64,000 bases of DNA from Pomacea canaliculata (GCF_003073045.1 NC_037595.1:5072227-5136226); one strand, 5' to 3'. Shown: positions 1 to 11,754, counted from the first letter of the stretch. A program made the numbers and translations. The notes: generated by a model not told the origin, from the letters alone.

Positions 1-1020
1 CCCAAAGATGCAACACAACTGGTACTCAGTTCGTCTTTTTATAATGTATATTTTGTATATACTCAGACAATGTGTCTTTACAATTCTGACCGTTATTATT
101 TTCCAGGTTATCATTACTGAGTTACTAAAATATCTTATCAATAACAGATGCATCTCAGTTATACATATTAGGGTGGAATATGTAGATTTGGAGCATTTTT
201 TTTCAGTGAACAGAAATACATTATATTACATCCTTTTTTATGCTTGTTTTTGTGCATGGAGTTTGCAGCTCTCGTACACTTTAGGAGTCGTTTGTTCTCC
301 TAATGAATGAAAATATTAGACTCTGATATTGTCTCCATTCTGAAAACAGTGGACCTAGAGCAAAAGGCGCTTTATTATTTCACTATTCTCTTTCTGAAGT
401 AGGAATATTTCTGTTTAGGTTCGGTGTTTAAAGTCGAGAGGGTATAGTCATCAGGTGACTTGTAAGAGTTGATGAGTAAGAGTTATGTTCTCTTACCCTA
501 ATGCAGTTAACTGTTGATGTCTGCTTCTCCTAGATGTATCCGTTGTTACACAGAGGGCGGGTGGGTTGGTGTGGCGGGAGGGACTGACCGCACTTCTGAT
601 TGTGCGTATGTCAGCGTGTTCCTGGGTATATTTAAACTTAACATTTTCTTATTTACGTTAATAGATCTTGCGGTAATCGCCTTTGGACACATGAAACAAC
701 TTTAAGGCTAGACATAAAATTACGTTCAATAATAGAATTATATCCTGCAAGGACTTTTGACCTTTAGAGAAGGATTTAATACAATCACGAAAAGAAGACA
801 TTTCCAAAACCAAACCTATGATTGCAAGTGTTTTGCCTCATTCAGTCTCGTAAGATGCCATGAGCAAAGCCATTTCACATGAAACTAGAGAAATGTGTGT
901 AGTTTAATAAAGAAAATCAGCAAGTTTCGTTTTGAGCACATCAAAACTTTTTTTTCCAAAAACCGCTACCATCTGGAGTAAATGTGAATCAAACTGTCAT
1001 CTTTACATAACAAACAACAC
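1..1020. other. Left flank, no gene recognised
   Basis: AT-rich sequence with several short open frames on the plus strand, none of which resembles a known protein or has a consistent splice pattern. I looked for a further copy of the six-cysteine peptide exons found to the right and saw none. The last ~20 bases run into the conserved promoter block of copy A. Confidence 0.4.
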
Positions 1021-1055
1021 TGGATGTCCAGAAGAAGGACGGTCCTTATCGGCAG

Positions 1056-1206
1056 GTAACTCAGGATGGGCCGGAACGGTGCGCGTGTTATGATCATCAC
1101 GTGATACATCGTGACTGAAACAGATCGCTGTTTTCACACACCCAGCACTATATAATCCCGGCTTCTAGTCGGAGACATCAGTTGACCATTCTCTGCACAC
1201 CGTCAG
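1056..1206 (+). promoter_or_regulatory. TATA promoter and non-coding exon 1 of peptide copy A
   Basis: Contains the block TCAGGATGGGCCGGAACG, then CGTGACTGAAACAGATCGC, then CAGC-ACTATATAA with the TATA box at 1149-1155. The same order and spacing recurs before copy B, and in part before copy E. A non-coding first exon should start about 25-30 bases after the TATA box and ends at 1206, before the donor GTGAGT. The conservation is seen directly; the exact transcription start is inferred. Confidence 0.75.
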
Positions 1207-1441
1207 GTGAGTGAAACGTTTGTTTATTGTTTCTCCTTCACCCTCTCCCTCTCTCTTTCTCTCCCTCACACACACACAGAGCGCTCGCGTATTTGTTCAG
1301 TTCACCTTTCCCTTCTTCTTTGCCACTATAGAAGCGTTTCCAGCTTCTGTTATAAAGGACTAGTGTGTGTTGAAATGATTAGGTCTATATGTAACATGCC
1401 GATTTCTTTCATCAGGCCAACAACTCTCGCCAAGCTTCATC

Positions 1442-2979
1442 ATGAAGGTTGTTCTGTGTCTCCTGGTTCTCGTGGCTGCTGCCTATGCTGCTCCAAAGGA
1501 ATTAACCGATGTCCAGAAGCGTGTCTTTTTGGATGGCCTTTTGGACAACCTGGGCCTTGGCCGTAAGAAATCATCTTGCTCTTAAAGAAAGGCTAACATG
1601 ACTAGGCCTGATTCAGGCGCATGCAAAATTCTCTGAAGCTGAAATGTCGATATTAAATGTCAGGTGACAGAAATCATTCTTTCAAAGGCTACAAAATTTT
1701 CTATTAACTGGAGGTCACCCGAAACCACAACGCAAAAACTTAAACAGTATTAAAAACAGTATTCCAGCTTGATTGACTTGACAGATCAAGGATATGAGCT
1801 TTTGAGAATTTTAACAGCCTGGTTCTTACTGCCATCAAGTTTCTACAAATGAGCTACCTTCCTAGCTGTGTAAAACAGCCTTCAGAAAATGTAATGCAGC
1901 ATTATATATAAATTGTTGATAGCGCACATACCCTGTGTCTGGAAACACAGAGGATAGAATCTTTGCGTTTAAAGTTGCTGCTGTAAAAGATATTCTACTG
2001 AAACTCTAGCCAGTCAGCCGTTACACTACACTGCTGATTGAATCCATCCCTAGATCTCTTTGACCTCTCAACCCTGACATCAACCTTCTGCGGAATCGTG
2101 GCTTTGGGCGGAAGTGACGACACTGAGACCCAGTGCGAGGGTCTGTGCCACCAGGTGCTGTCAGGTGAAACAGTTGCTGAGAACCTTCTACACAGCGGCT
2201 GTCCTCTCCTCTGTCATTCGTAAGTAAATTCAGAATTTTTTGTATCGTAACTCCATTTTTGTTTAGTTGTGAGTATTATTAATTTTTCTTTAAAATCTAA
2301 TTTCTCTTTCTTCACTACTTTTCTTTATGAGTATATCTATATAGCGTAGCTCTTTGACGAGACGTATTTTTAGATTATTTTAAAAACTTGAATATCTGTT
2401 CATTTGGATGGGAGTATTTAGTGAAAGAGAGAGAAAGGTGCAACGAGTTTTTACATCATGTCTCGTAGTGTGTAAAATTTCAGTAAGTTTACATTAAGGT
2501 CAGTCTTTTTGTAGGGCTAAGTAACCGAGAAGGAAGACACTGCTCTAATCTTTTATAGAAGCATTGACCAAGAATGGGGAAAACCAGAAAAACCTTTACA
2601 GAGCACCTAGTCTCTTATCGTGCTAAGCCCGAAAATGTCTCTTTAGTATACGGTTCTGGAGTGTTGTCACAGAAACTGGTGTCTGTTGCAAGGCTCACTA
2701 CTTTAAGAAAAAACACTTTTGCTAATCAAAAGCAAAGAACAAATACTATTATTAAGAAGCATACGATTATACCGTCTTCAGACAAGGGAGAGTTGGACGT
2801 AAAAAGAGATAGTGACAGCAAATGCAAAACATTCAGGAGAAAACGATAGACTTTTTATCACAAATTAAAGAAATATGCATAAAAAGTACTTGATTACACC
2901 TATAATCAAACCGTTCTTTGTTTGCAGATTCCAGTCTCTAGTCCATCTCATCCATACATGTCCAACCGCAAGCCCTTAG
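1442..2979 (+). CDS. Secreted six-cysteine peptide, copy A (112 aa, 3 coding exons)
   Basis: Coding exons 1442-1562, 2054-2219 and 2928-2979; a non-coding exon ends at 1206 and the second exon starts at 1416. The protein opens with a hydrophobic signal peptide (MKVVLCLLVLVAAAYA) followed by a short pro-segment ending in Lys-Arg (DVQKR), so a mature peptide starting VFLDGLL is expected. The mature part has six cysteines spaced C-x14-C-x3-C-x17-C-x3-C-x12-C. The two CxxxC pairs suggest a disulfide-linked helical hairpin with an outer third bridge. Intron phases are 1 and 2, as in copies B and E. The tail after the last cysteine is PTASP. A polyadenylation signal lies at 3001-3006. I do not recognise the family. 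A hormone, defence peptide, toxin-like or mucus peptide are all possible, and nothing in the sequence chooses between them. Confidence 0.85.
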
Positions 2980-3694
2980 AGGCAGATCGGTTTACATGAT
3001 AATAAAACCTTCTGAAATTTATTTCAAGTCCTTCGCTCACTGCGTATGTCTGTCTGTACGTTGAGAACTTCCACGAGTGTGCTTGCCTGTGTGAGTTACA
3101 TAGTTGAGAATGATGTCCTACAAGTTGACGGATGACTTTATCTTTGGACAAGACTGTTCTGAGTATTAATTAATCTGATCTTATCACAGACTGATAATAA
3201 CTTTGCAGATATGATCCATGAATTTAAGAACGGTAACTTATTTTAATTTGTAAAATGATTGAACACCTCTGCATTTGCCTATTTTGAACAATTGAGATCA
3301 CTTGATTGGATATTGTTCCCCAGCATCCTTTCAACAACTTTGCGACCCGTCATCCAGCAGAACTGGAGTCTTTACTATAAGTAGCTATCTCTCATACGAA
3401 TAAATGTATGTGTATGTTAATGTGCGAGAGTTGCTGTCTATAGAACTAAAGGATTTACAACTGCTATCTCTTGTACGCAGAGGAATCTGTGTTTATGTGT
3501 GAGAGATGCAATTCACCATTACTAAGAGTATCCACGACAACTACTTTCTCTCCCACACCTACGGAGTTTGGAGCTGCGCTATATATCTGAGTTCATTTCC
3601 AGAGTCGTGGGTACAGAATGCAGGACCCCCCCCTTACTATATCATCTCCACAAAGCTCGTCAGGCTGTGTGCAAGTAAAGGACTCCCTTATCGT

Positions 3695-3839
3695 CCAGCT
3701 AAATCAGGATGGGCCGGAACGATGAGTGGTCATAGCGTGACACTTCGTGACTGAAACAGATCGCATTTTTCACATACACCAGCACTATATAACCCAGGGT
3801 TCTAGTTAGAGACACAAGGTTCTCTGTTGACAAGGTTAG
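3695..3839 (+). promoter_or_regulatory. TATA promoter and non-coding exon 1 of peptide copy B
   Basis: Repeats the copy A block almost base for base: TCAGGATGGGCCGGAACG, then CGTGACTGAAACAGATCGC, then CACCAGCACTATATAA with the TATA box at 3786-3792. Exon 1 ends at 3839 before GTGAGT. Similarity between the two promoters is higher than between the introns. Confidence 0.75.
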
Positions 3840-4127
3840 GTGAGTAAAACGTACTCATCTGTGTGGTCACCCATTTCATTTCTCCTTCTCTCTCACCCTC
3901 TCTCTATATCTTCTACACACACTCGCACAAGCACACCACGACTACATATTTGTTCAGTTCATTTGTCTGCGACATGCTTCCTTGCTCTTTGTTACTGTAG
4001 TGCGGTTGAAACTTTTGTTATAAAGGACAATTGTGTGTTCGAATGATCATTACATCTATGTGTCTGTAACTCAAACCTGACCTGGCATTTCTTCCTTCAG
4101 CTCCCGTAACTTCCGCCGAGCTTCATC

Positions 4128-5122
4128 ATGAAGGTTCTGTGTCTCCTGGTTCTCGTGGCTGCCGCCTATGCTGCCCCAAGGGAAATGAACGATGCCGAGA
4201 AACGTGTCTTTCTGGACACTTTCAGCCGTAAGACATGAAACTATACTGCCATCGAATTTAAAAGACTGTAATGGAATATATATATATATATTTTGTCCGT
4301 AGCTCATGGACCCATTGACTAGACACAGGGATGTTTAAACAGTTAATAGATTTTTAACTCAAGAACTATTGCAGTACACTACTAATTATTACATGCATCC
4401 CTATTGAATGGATCCCTAGATCTCTTTAACCTCGACACCCTGAAGTCAACCTTCTGCGGAATCGTGGCTCTGGGTGGAAGTTCCGATACCGAGACCCAGT
4501 GCGAGTCTCTGTGCCACCAGGTGCTGTCAGGTGAAACAGTAGCTCAGAACCTTCTACACAGCGGATGTCCTCTGATCTGTAATTCGTAAGTAAAGTTCGT
4601 TCCCTTTTGGGAACTTTATTTTAGCCTTTTCGCATCTTGATGTTCGTTCGTGTGTATAATACTGTGAGTGCGCTCATTTGATAAAGTATTGACCAGGGAT
4701 ATGGAAAACGAGAATTTTTCATCGAGGACCCAGTCTCTCATCGTATTAAGACCAAAAAGGTCCCTGTGGGGTAGATTTATAAGTTGGAGTATTGTGTCAC
4801 GGTAACGGAGTTTCTTGGGAGGTTCACTATTTTATGAGAAACGTTGTAGCTAATCAAAAGAAAAAAGCAAATACTATTACTAAGAAGTATATAATTATGC
4901 AGACTGTCTAAAGACAAGAGGGAGCTGGAGGTAGAACGAGATGACAGCAAATGCACAAGATGAAAAAAAAAACATAATAGACGTGTGTCACAAATTAAAG
5001 ATATATGCATAAACAAAGCCTTGATTAGCCAAGTAACTACACTGTCATTTGTTTGCAGGTTCCAGTCTCTAATCCATCTCATCCCGTGCGACAAAATACT
5101 CGGCGTCACACCCTCCGCCTGA
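4128..5122 (+). CDS. Secreted six-cysteine peptide, copy B (109 aa, 3 coding exons)
   Basis: Coding exons 4128-4227, 4420-4585 and 5059-5122, with the leader exon joined at 4101. It has a signal peptide (MKVLCLLVLVAAAYA), a pro-segment ending NDAEKR and a mature peptide starting VFLDTFS. The six cysteines have the same spacing as copy A, and the middle exon is the same length (166 bases) as in A and E. The first coding exon is seven codons shorter than in A, lost from the linker between the KR site and the first cysteine. The tail after the last cysteine is DKILGVTPSA, unrelated to that of copy A. The first coding intron is only about 190 bases and contains an (AT)n run near 4275. AATAAA lies at 5145-5150. 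Function unknown. Confidence 0.85.
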
Positions 5123-5150
5123 ACATGTCACTACAGGCAATGTAAATAAA

Positions 5151-5469
5151 GACTGGTTACTATAAAATCTTCTCAAGTATTTTTCATGTCTTTTAATCAC
5201 TGTGTTAGAATGTTGTATGCATGTGTTTGCCTGATTAAGAGTCTTTCAGCATGAACACTACTGTTGCCTAAACCTCGGGTACGTTAATCACCCAACAGCT
5301 GCAGCAGACAGAAACTTTATCTTTTAGTAAAATAGCAGCCGCCAAGAAGGGGAAAAACACGTTTTTAAAACTTCATGACAAAACCACCGCAGAAAAAAAT
5401 TTTTGAATTTATTTATCTAGCAAATGAAGCGACATACCCTAATGATTTGTCGTAGAGCATGCATGTGAC
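5151..5469. other. 3' flank of copy B, nothing recognised
   Basis: Follows the copy B polyadenylation signal. AT-rich, with no convincing open frame or repeat before the LINE remnants begin. Confidence 0.4.
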
Positions 5470-5690
5470 TTGATATCTGATCAAATACTTCCGAAACAAA
5501 TTGCAAGTCGGAATCGAAAGGGAAGAAAAAAATTACAAGGCTGCCTCGTATACTTTCTTCAGAAAGTACAGAACTCTCCGTATCTGCCGCTACCCACCAT
5601 GAAATCCTTTAAACGTGCATTAAAAATACATCTGTTTCACGAGCTTTATTCCTTACACCAATCAACATATTTTTCAATAGTATAGTCAAT
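5470..5690 (+). mobile_element. LINE 3'-end protein fragment
   Basis: The plus-strand frame ends in a stretch reading MKSFKRALKIHLFHELYS. It matches the usual tail of jockey-superfamily reverse transcriptase proteins, which read roughly 'SFKSxLKTHLF'. The rest of this LINE is missing. It may be a different element from the next one, since its tail lies before that element's RT-like sequence. Confidence 0.55.
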
Positions 5691-5739
5691 TATATCAATC
5701 ATAGTCAGTTGATTATTCCGACTTCTCATGTTCATGCCT

Positions 5740-6395
5740 TACTGCACTGCAAGACTCTTTAGTATGATAGTGAACATGATCATAGTGGCGCTCTTCCTGA
5801 CTTTGTTCATTGGTGTGACAAACAAGTTCTTGTCTTGAATGCCTCAAAGACTAAGGAAATGATTTTTCGGGGCTGAGGCAGTCATCAGCATTATCCATGA
5901 TTACGTCATCGAGGTAGTCGACTATTATAACTATCTAGGTACCGTCTTCGATAATAAGTTTAAATTAGACATCAACACTGACATGATCATCCTACAGAAA
6001 CTCCGATCTTTCTCTGTCAGCTCTGTCATCCTCATTTGGTTTTATCAGTCCTTCATCGAAAGTCTCATCACTTTTCTTTCATCTCTTGGTTCCACAGCCT
6101 CTCCCTAGGAAACAGGAACAGTCTTGATAAACTCTACTGGCCGTCATCTTGAACTAGGTTGAGGTGGCCTGGGGTCACCATCTGTATCTGCTGTTAGGAA
6201 TGAGTGTGTGTGTGTGAGAGAGAGAATGTGTGAAAGCATGTGTGAAAGAGACACCATTTCAAAATGTACATTTATATTATCTTTTGTCATATCATGTCTA
6301 TGTATATACTATTACTAGTGAGAGCACTATTTTGATTTGCCCCTGGGGATCAATAAAGTTGTATTGTATTGTATTGTATTGTATTTCTCTGCAGT
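5740..6395 (+). mobile_element. Degraded CR1/L2-type LINE remnant with (GTATT)n tail
   Basis: Broken frames keep recognisable reverse-transcriptase pieces on the plus strand: FVHWCDK near 5808, then a match to the 'N.SKTKEMIF' motif near 5850, then a YNYLGTVFDNKFK-like segment near 5920-5960. The 3' end has the typical GGGGATCAATAAAGTTGTAT ending and a pentamer tail at about 6356-6388. Many stops and shifts show it is old and inactive. The microsatellite (GT)n/(GA)n at 6205-6225 lies inside its 3' part. Confidence 0.75.
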
Positions 6396-6789
6396 TTATG
6401 ACACTCTCCATATTTAATGTCAAGTCTATTGTGTGCAAAGTTGTGTGACTGTTGTGTAAAATTTTTACACTCAGTCTACATTTAAAATTGTTGTATAGAT
6501 AGGTATCAATTAAGATCGTGTTACTGAATCTGTGATGTGTAGAGTGGAATAGTTGGAAAAAGACTTGCAGGTTTGTGATAAACTATTTAGCTTTGGCTGC
6601 ATAATCTAAACCAGGGTGTCAGAAAAACTTGAGTGTAGAAATGACGATTAAAATTTACAAGCATGTCGAGCCTTTTGCCAATTGACTGCACAGCCTGAAA
6701 CAAGGAACTGATAATCACAGATAAATCAAGAGGTGGAGTACATCAACACTGCAAAAAATTAATTAGTGTATATTTTACCTCTGGTACTA

Positions 6790-7200
6790 ACCCTTCATGA
6801 ATATACTACCATGTTACAGAATGTAACAAGTGCGATTGTCTTTGGAAAGCAGAAACAAGAAGTAGAAAGTGACAGAGAGAGTATGGGAAAAAAGACGAGA
6901 AAAAAACGAGTAAAGAAGGATACATTTGAGAAAAAATTAATAAACGTTTTATGAATGCTTTAGCTGTTTGCAGTCTCCAAACTTTTCTAACCCGTCACAG
7001 TGTTCCAGATTGTTACATTTAAGCACTTGTGGGGCTTTGGAGAAAGCCAGGCTGCACCCACCTTGAGAACTTCGCCATTGCAGCTTACTTTATCTCTAAA
7101 AGGTTCCGAGTTCACGAACTAGTACACGGTACAGTTTATGAAGCTGACTTTAAAAGTTCTAGAACAATCCTTTGTGCAAACATCTGAACGACCTCTGAAA
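6790..7200 (+). pseudogene. Relic copy C of the six-cysteine peptide gene
   Basis: The segment around 6962-7000 resembles the last-exon start of copies A, B and E (GTTTGCAGTCTCCAAA followed by a weakened CTAACCCGTCAC). The purine-rich intron before it (from about 6840) resembles the matching introns of A and B. The flank at 7115-7140 (AGTACACGGTACAGTTTATG) matches that of relic D at 8700-8725. No complete coding exon remains, so this is a decayed duplicate. Confidence 0.6.
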
Positions 7201-7209
7201 AGACATTAT

Positions 7210-8100
7210 TAACCTCTGAAAAGACTTTTTTGCCTCTGAAAAAAAATTATTAAATCTATGTTAGTTATTCTTATGAAGCTTACATGTCTTCATCGCGCTT
7301 TTCTTACTCATTAGACGAGTCGACTTTCGATTTACACATGCTCAAACGAATTTGAAATACCGCGGTTTGTGAATTATTAAAAACTGCAGCCAGACTCTCT
7401 TATCTAACGGTTTTGTTGACTATCACATGTTCATCTTCTCCACACTGCTTTTCCCTCGCTGTCTCCAGACAGGCAGTCTTCAAAGTTTATGACCTCGTGC
7501 AGCTTTTGGTGATTCATCGGGACTGGGGACAATCTAACACTAAATAATATAAAATAACTACCATTCTCTAATCATTCTTTAGTCTGCTTTTTACACACTT
7601 ATTTCAATTACTATGTCAGTCTTTGAGACCAGTTAGAATTTTCTTCAACTTCCCATCACCCTAGAGGTCTGAAATTTTTTACTAGTTATTTATTTCCGGC
7701 GACAAAACATTATTAAATCATTTTACAAGTAATAAAACATTTTTTTAACGTCCTTTCTTCTTCAGAAAAGTAAAATTTCAACAAGAAATGTAGCTGTGCA
7801 GAGTTGATTCTGTTTGTGAATGCAATAGTTCCGTCTCTCAGATGATTGCATTAAAAAAAATACAAAACCAAAAGTTAAAAACACTAAAAAGTTTGTGAAA
7901 ACAGCCAAACAATTGTAGTAAATGTTTGGTACCCGACTACAGTCAAGGTATTAGAGCATCGGCGTCGTCCAACCCTTTACAGACGTGTTGAGTTTGTGGA
8001 TCGGGAAATTCAAGTCAGACTCCATTTTAACATACAATAAATTCGTAAGAAGATTTTGTTTACACATTTTACAAATAAATTGTTGAGTCTGGATCTTGCA
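7210..8100. other. Spacer between relic copies, nothing recognised
   Basis: AT-rich, with no convincing coding exon on either strand. It includes three short imperfect repeats of CCTCTGAAAAGA-like sequence at about 7190-7245. Confidence 0.4.
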
Positions 8101-8129
8101 GGGTGATAAATATAGGCAAGATCGGTGCT

Positions 8130-8760
8130 TACGTTCTTTCACGTGACTCATCACTGCTCAGTACTGCTCTTCTTAGACACCAGTAGTATAACAAAAATCC
8201 TAGGTTCTAGTCAAAAACAGCAGTTGCCCAGTTAATTTATTTATTTTTAAAAATCCTATATTGCCAGCGATGATGTCTCACCTAGGTAAGCTTTCTTGAA
8301 ATATTCCCTTAGAAAGAAGTAATGGTTACCACAACACTTAGAAGAGAAGTTGTAAGTGTGAAGAGAACGTGACATGTAGAATAGGAGACAAGATGGAGGA
8401 AAAAATGATTTGAAAGTACAGAAAAAAAATGCAAAGAAATTGATTAATCTAACAAGGTAATCAACGTTTAATTTACGTTGAAGTCTCCAAACTTTAGTCC
8501 ATTACATCCCTCGCTAAAACCACAGAACCATGTTCAATTTTTAACACATCGATGCGGTGATTCTTCCTTCACCAGTCAATGAATAAAGCTTCCCTGGATT
8601 CAAATTCTCGAGTGATCATGACTAATCACGAGCAGGCAAGGTGTTTGTTTGCCATTGCTGAATTGTGCAGTTTTGTTTATCTCTGACATAGTTCAGAAAG
8701 TGGTACACGATGCAGTTTGTGAAACTATATTTGTGTGTTATCATCTGAAATGTCCTTCAA
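8130..8760 (+). pseudogene. Relic copy D of the six-cysteine peptide gene
   Basis: The sequence at 8140-8235 is an eroded form of the family promoter: CGTGACTCATCAC, a disrupted TATA region, then TTCTAGTCAAAAACAGCAG, as in A and E. The sequence at 8474-8512 resembles the last exon (AGTCTCCAAACTTTAGTCCA), and AATAAA is kept at 8582-8587. The signal-peptide and middle exons are not recognisable. With relic C it shows that the array once held at least five units. Confidence 0.65.
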
Positions 8761-8769
8761 AAAGAGAAA

Positions 8770-9580
8770 ATTAGTATTGTTACGAAGAGTACATGAATTA
8801 ATCTTGTTTCTTTCTTTTTTTGTACAAATATTTTAAAAACAGCAGCCACATGTACTTCATGCAATGTAGAATTTATTTCATATACACATGAGCCTAGCTA
8901 GGTGTAGTTTCACCTTATTTCATTGAGAAAGCTAAGATATTAAATTCAGTAATGAAATAGTTACTGATTCGAAACTTTAAACCCTACCAGCAGCTAACTT
9001 CATTTCGGTCGGGTATTCCATACAATGTAGTTTTTGTTTGCTTGTTGTTTTTGTTTTTACTAATTACATATTTCCATAAAAAGATAAATATTGCTGACAA
9101 AGATTTAATCTTAGTTTGAAGAATGTCAAAAAATTTCCTGAAGAAGAGATAAAGAACTTCTGAAATCTATGAAAGATGAAGAATAAGCCAACTGAGTAAA
9201 ATATTTTACCTCAGTTTCAATATTTCATATGTTTTTAGTTCGAACGGACTTCTGCCTTCATATGGTTGACCGACGGTGCCACTGAAAATGCATCTCGAGA
9301 ATGAAATGAAATTTGACACTAATTTTCTTCTTTTTAACTTTCCTTAGTTACCGTATCGTCATCAGCTTTGCGTTGACTTTTGAAGACACAAAGAACCAAA
9401 CATACTGAAATTTACAATACTTTCATAACTATATAGCTCCAGAAGTAACTGAAATTTTCTTGGGTGTAGAAATCCAGAGGAGAATGTCAAGGACTACTTT
9501 ATTTAGAAATTTTCCTCAGCTTTATGCAAAAATTATTTTTGTCCAGTATCTTATTCTTTCAGACATTTAAGGATGAACTC
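8770..9580. other. Spacer before copy E, nothing recognised
   Basis: AT-rich non-coding sequence. I see no exon, RNA gene or repeat with clear ends. Confidence 0.4.
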
Positions 9581-9584
9581 GATG

Positions 9585-9700
9585 CCACAGTTCTGACGAC
9601 CCAGCGTGACTGAGCCAGACCTCTGTTCTCACATACACCAGCACTATATAACCCCGGGGTAGAGTTTTGCAGCAGCAGTTGTCCAGTCTTTTCAGAGCTG
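9585..9700 (+). promoter_or_regulatory. TATA promoter and non-coding exon 1 of peptide copy E
   Basis: CACCAGCACTATATAACCCC with the TATA box at 9645-9651, preceded by GCGTGACTGAGCCAGA, a diverged form of the upstream block of A and B. The GGATGGGCCGG element of A and B is not clearly kept. Exon 1 ends at 9700 before GTGAGT. Confidence 0.7.
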
Positions 9701-9953
9701 GTGAGTTTAAAGTATGTCTGTGGATGCGAGGCTTCATTCTAGCTCTTCCTGTCGTTTCTCTTTCTTCCCCTGTATATCTTCTACCTACTTAGTGCTTGTA
9801 TGCTTAATTTACTACTTTATATGTAAGCTTATAACTGTTGTCCATTATTAAAATTTTCTCTCCTAATTTTCTCTTTTTCACACACACCATTTTATGTTTA
9901 TCTACGTCTCAACATACTTGACATTTCTTCCCTGCAGAACCCGCATCTCCACC

Positions 9954-11754
9954 ATGAAGGCTGTCCTGTGCCTCCTCGTTCTCGTGGCTTCTGTTTACTC
10001 TGTTCCGAGGGAATTAATTGAGAAACGCTTCTTCTTAGACGACATTGACCTTGACACCTTTGGTCTTGCCCGTAAGTGCAATAATAATTTATCTCTCGTC
10101 TTAACAGCACAGCAATCCTACACTGGCTTTTCATCCCAAAGGCATGCAAACAAGATACTAGGTTTTATTGCCAAATCGTACCAAGAACCCAGTCAATGCA
10201 GATTTTCTAAAGTTTCGTGCCCCCGCACTCACCTCTGAGTTTCAGGTAACAGCAATCTTCCTTTTGTTGTCCTTTGAAGACTAAAGAATTCTTTTTCTTT
10301 GTTCTTTTCTGCGTTTTGTTGCGCATTTTCATGGCATGGCATGTTTGCTTGTATTTTCTCTACCCGTATTTTTGTATCTGACAAATCCACGACATAATGT
10401 TCCTACGGATCATCAAACGGAAAAGCTTTGGCTGGTAATATTTCCCTTGAGTATTTTTGTTCATGTGCAGAGAATGTCTATGTATTTAGCATGTGTGTAG
10501 ATATATACTATGTAAATCCCATGAACTCCTCTGTCAAGAGGAGGTATGTGCATACTAAATAGTCAGTGTTATTAAAAATAATTTACTTTCACTGTACAAC
10601 TGCAAAGAGATAATTATACATTAGGAAAAAAGTTTTATTACTATATATATACTCAAAGTCCTCGACGAACTTTTGAATTACAGATATTTTACAAATTCCA
10701 ATCAGATGTTTGCTATGGCAGAGCGCTACTAACTGCGAAAATGGTGGATTACAGTGACACAGAAAGCACCAGGCTGGGACTTTACATGTTGCAAAAGCAT
10801 ACAGCTTGACCAAATAAAGAAAGCTAATTTTTAGTAGATAATTTAATTAGTACTTTCCGCGCCTTGGATGGAAAATTTTCCTCGCCACAACAGTACACAG
10901 CACAGATCCTGTGTCTCCAGCTGTATCTACAATATTATTAGATGAATATTCTGTGCAGACTGTTTTCATATCCCTAGATCTCTTTAACGTGACGACCGTT
11001 AGAACTACCGTCTGCGGAATCGTGGCTCTGGGCGGAAGTGACGAAACCGAGGCGCAGTGCGAGGGTCTGTGCCACAAGGTTCTGACAGGTGAAACAGTTG
11101 CTGAGAACCTTCTCCACAGTGGCTGTCCTCTCCTCTGCAACTCGTAAGTTATCGCTATCATAAGAGAAAAGTTCTCTGTCCATTCGTGAAACCTTATATC
11201 AGCATTTTTTCGAAGCGTTTTTGCTTGTTTGTTTGTTTGTTTGTTTGTTTGTGTTTTTTCTGTTTTGTCTCTGAGGTCTTTAATTTTTTTCACTTCATCC
11301 TATTTTGTGCAGGACTGTCACTAAGATATGTGTACCGTGCTATATCTGATTATCTCATTAATGCCTCTGTTGTCCACGATTATGTCAGTTAGGTTCATGA
11401 ACTGTATGGCTGTCAAAATGGACATTTAATTTGTGGAAATACTCCTGATTGAGAAGGGTTGTGTTTTCAAGATTATATCATTAACAGTAGATTCTTAAGG
11501 TGCGATGTTTGATTTATGTCGAGCTTTTGTGTGTCAAATGCAGAGCCTACAAAGAAGAGATTATTTGCACGGTTTGCAAATCACAGATACATGTAAATTG
11601 TTGAGGAAAATGTACTAGAAATAACATTATTACACACAGAAAGTTATTTTACATACAAGTTGAAAACAAAGGCATAAACAAAGCATTTGTCTAAGAATTT
11701 TTTTCACGATTCTTTTGCAGTCTCCAAAAGCTGGTCCATCTCATCCCCTGCTGA
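9954..11754 (+). CDS. Secreted six-cysteine peptide, copy E (105 aa, 3 coding exons)
   Basis: Coding exons 9954-10071, 10978-11143 and 11721-11754, with the leader joined at 9938. It has a signal peptide (MKAVLCLLVLVASVYS), a pro-segment ending ELIEKR and a mature peptide starting FFLDDID, more acidic than in A and B. The 166-base middle exon keeps four of the five cysteine spacings; the last (x12) is formed with the final exon. The stop follows directly after the sixth cysteine (HLIPC), so this copy has no C-terminal tail. The first coding intron (906 bases) is much longer than in A or B. AATAAA lies at 11833-11838. Intron positions and phases match the other copies. Function unknown. Confidence 0.85.
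11222..11253. repeat. (GTTT)n microsatellite
   Basis: Six to seven GTTT units in the last intron of copy E. Confidence 0.9.

Noticed and set aside
1-1020. A further upstream peptide copy
   Set aside because: No last-exon, middle-exon or TATA block match could be found; only the promoter of copy A is present.
1442-2979. Calling the peptide family a known hormone, conotoxin or defensin
   Set aside because: Cysteine spacing and sequence fit none of these from memory; naming one would be a guess.
10847-11293. 148-codon minus-strand open frame over copy E
   Set aside because: It is the antisense shadow of the conserved middle exon and its introns; no resemblance, and the plus-strand exons explain the conservation.
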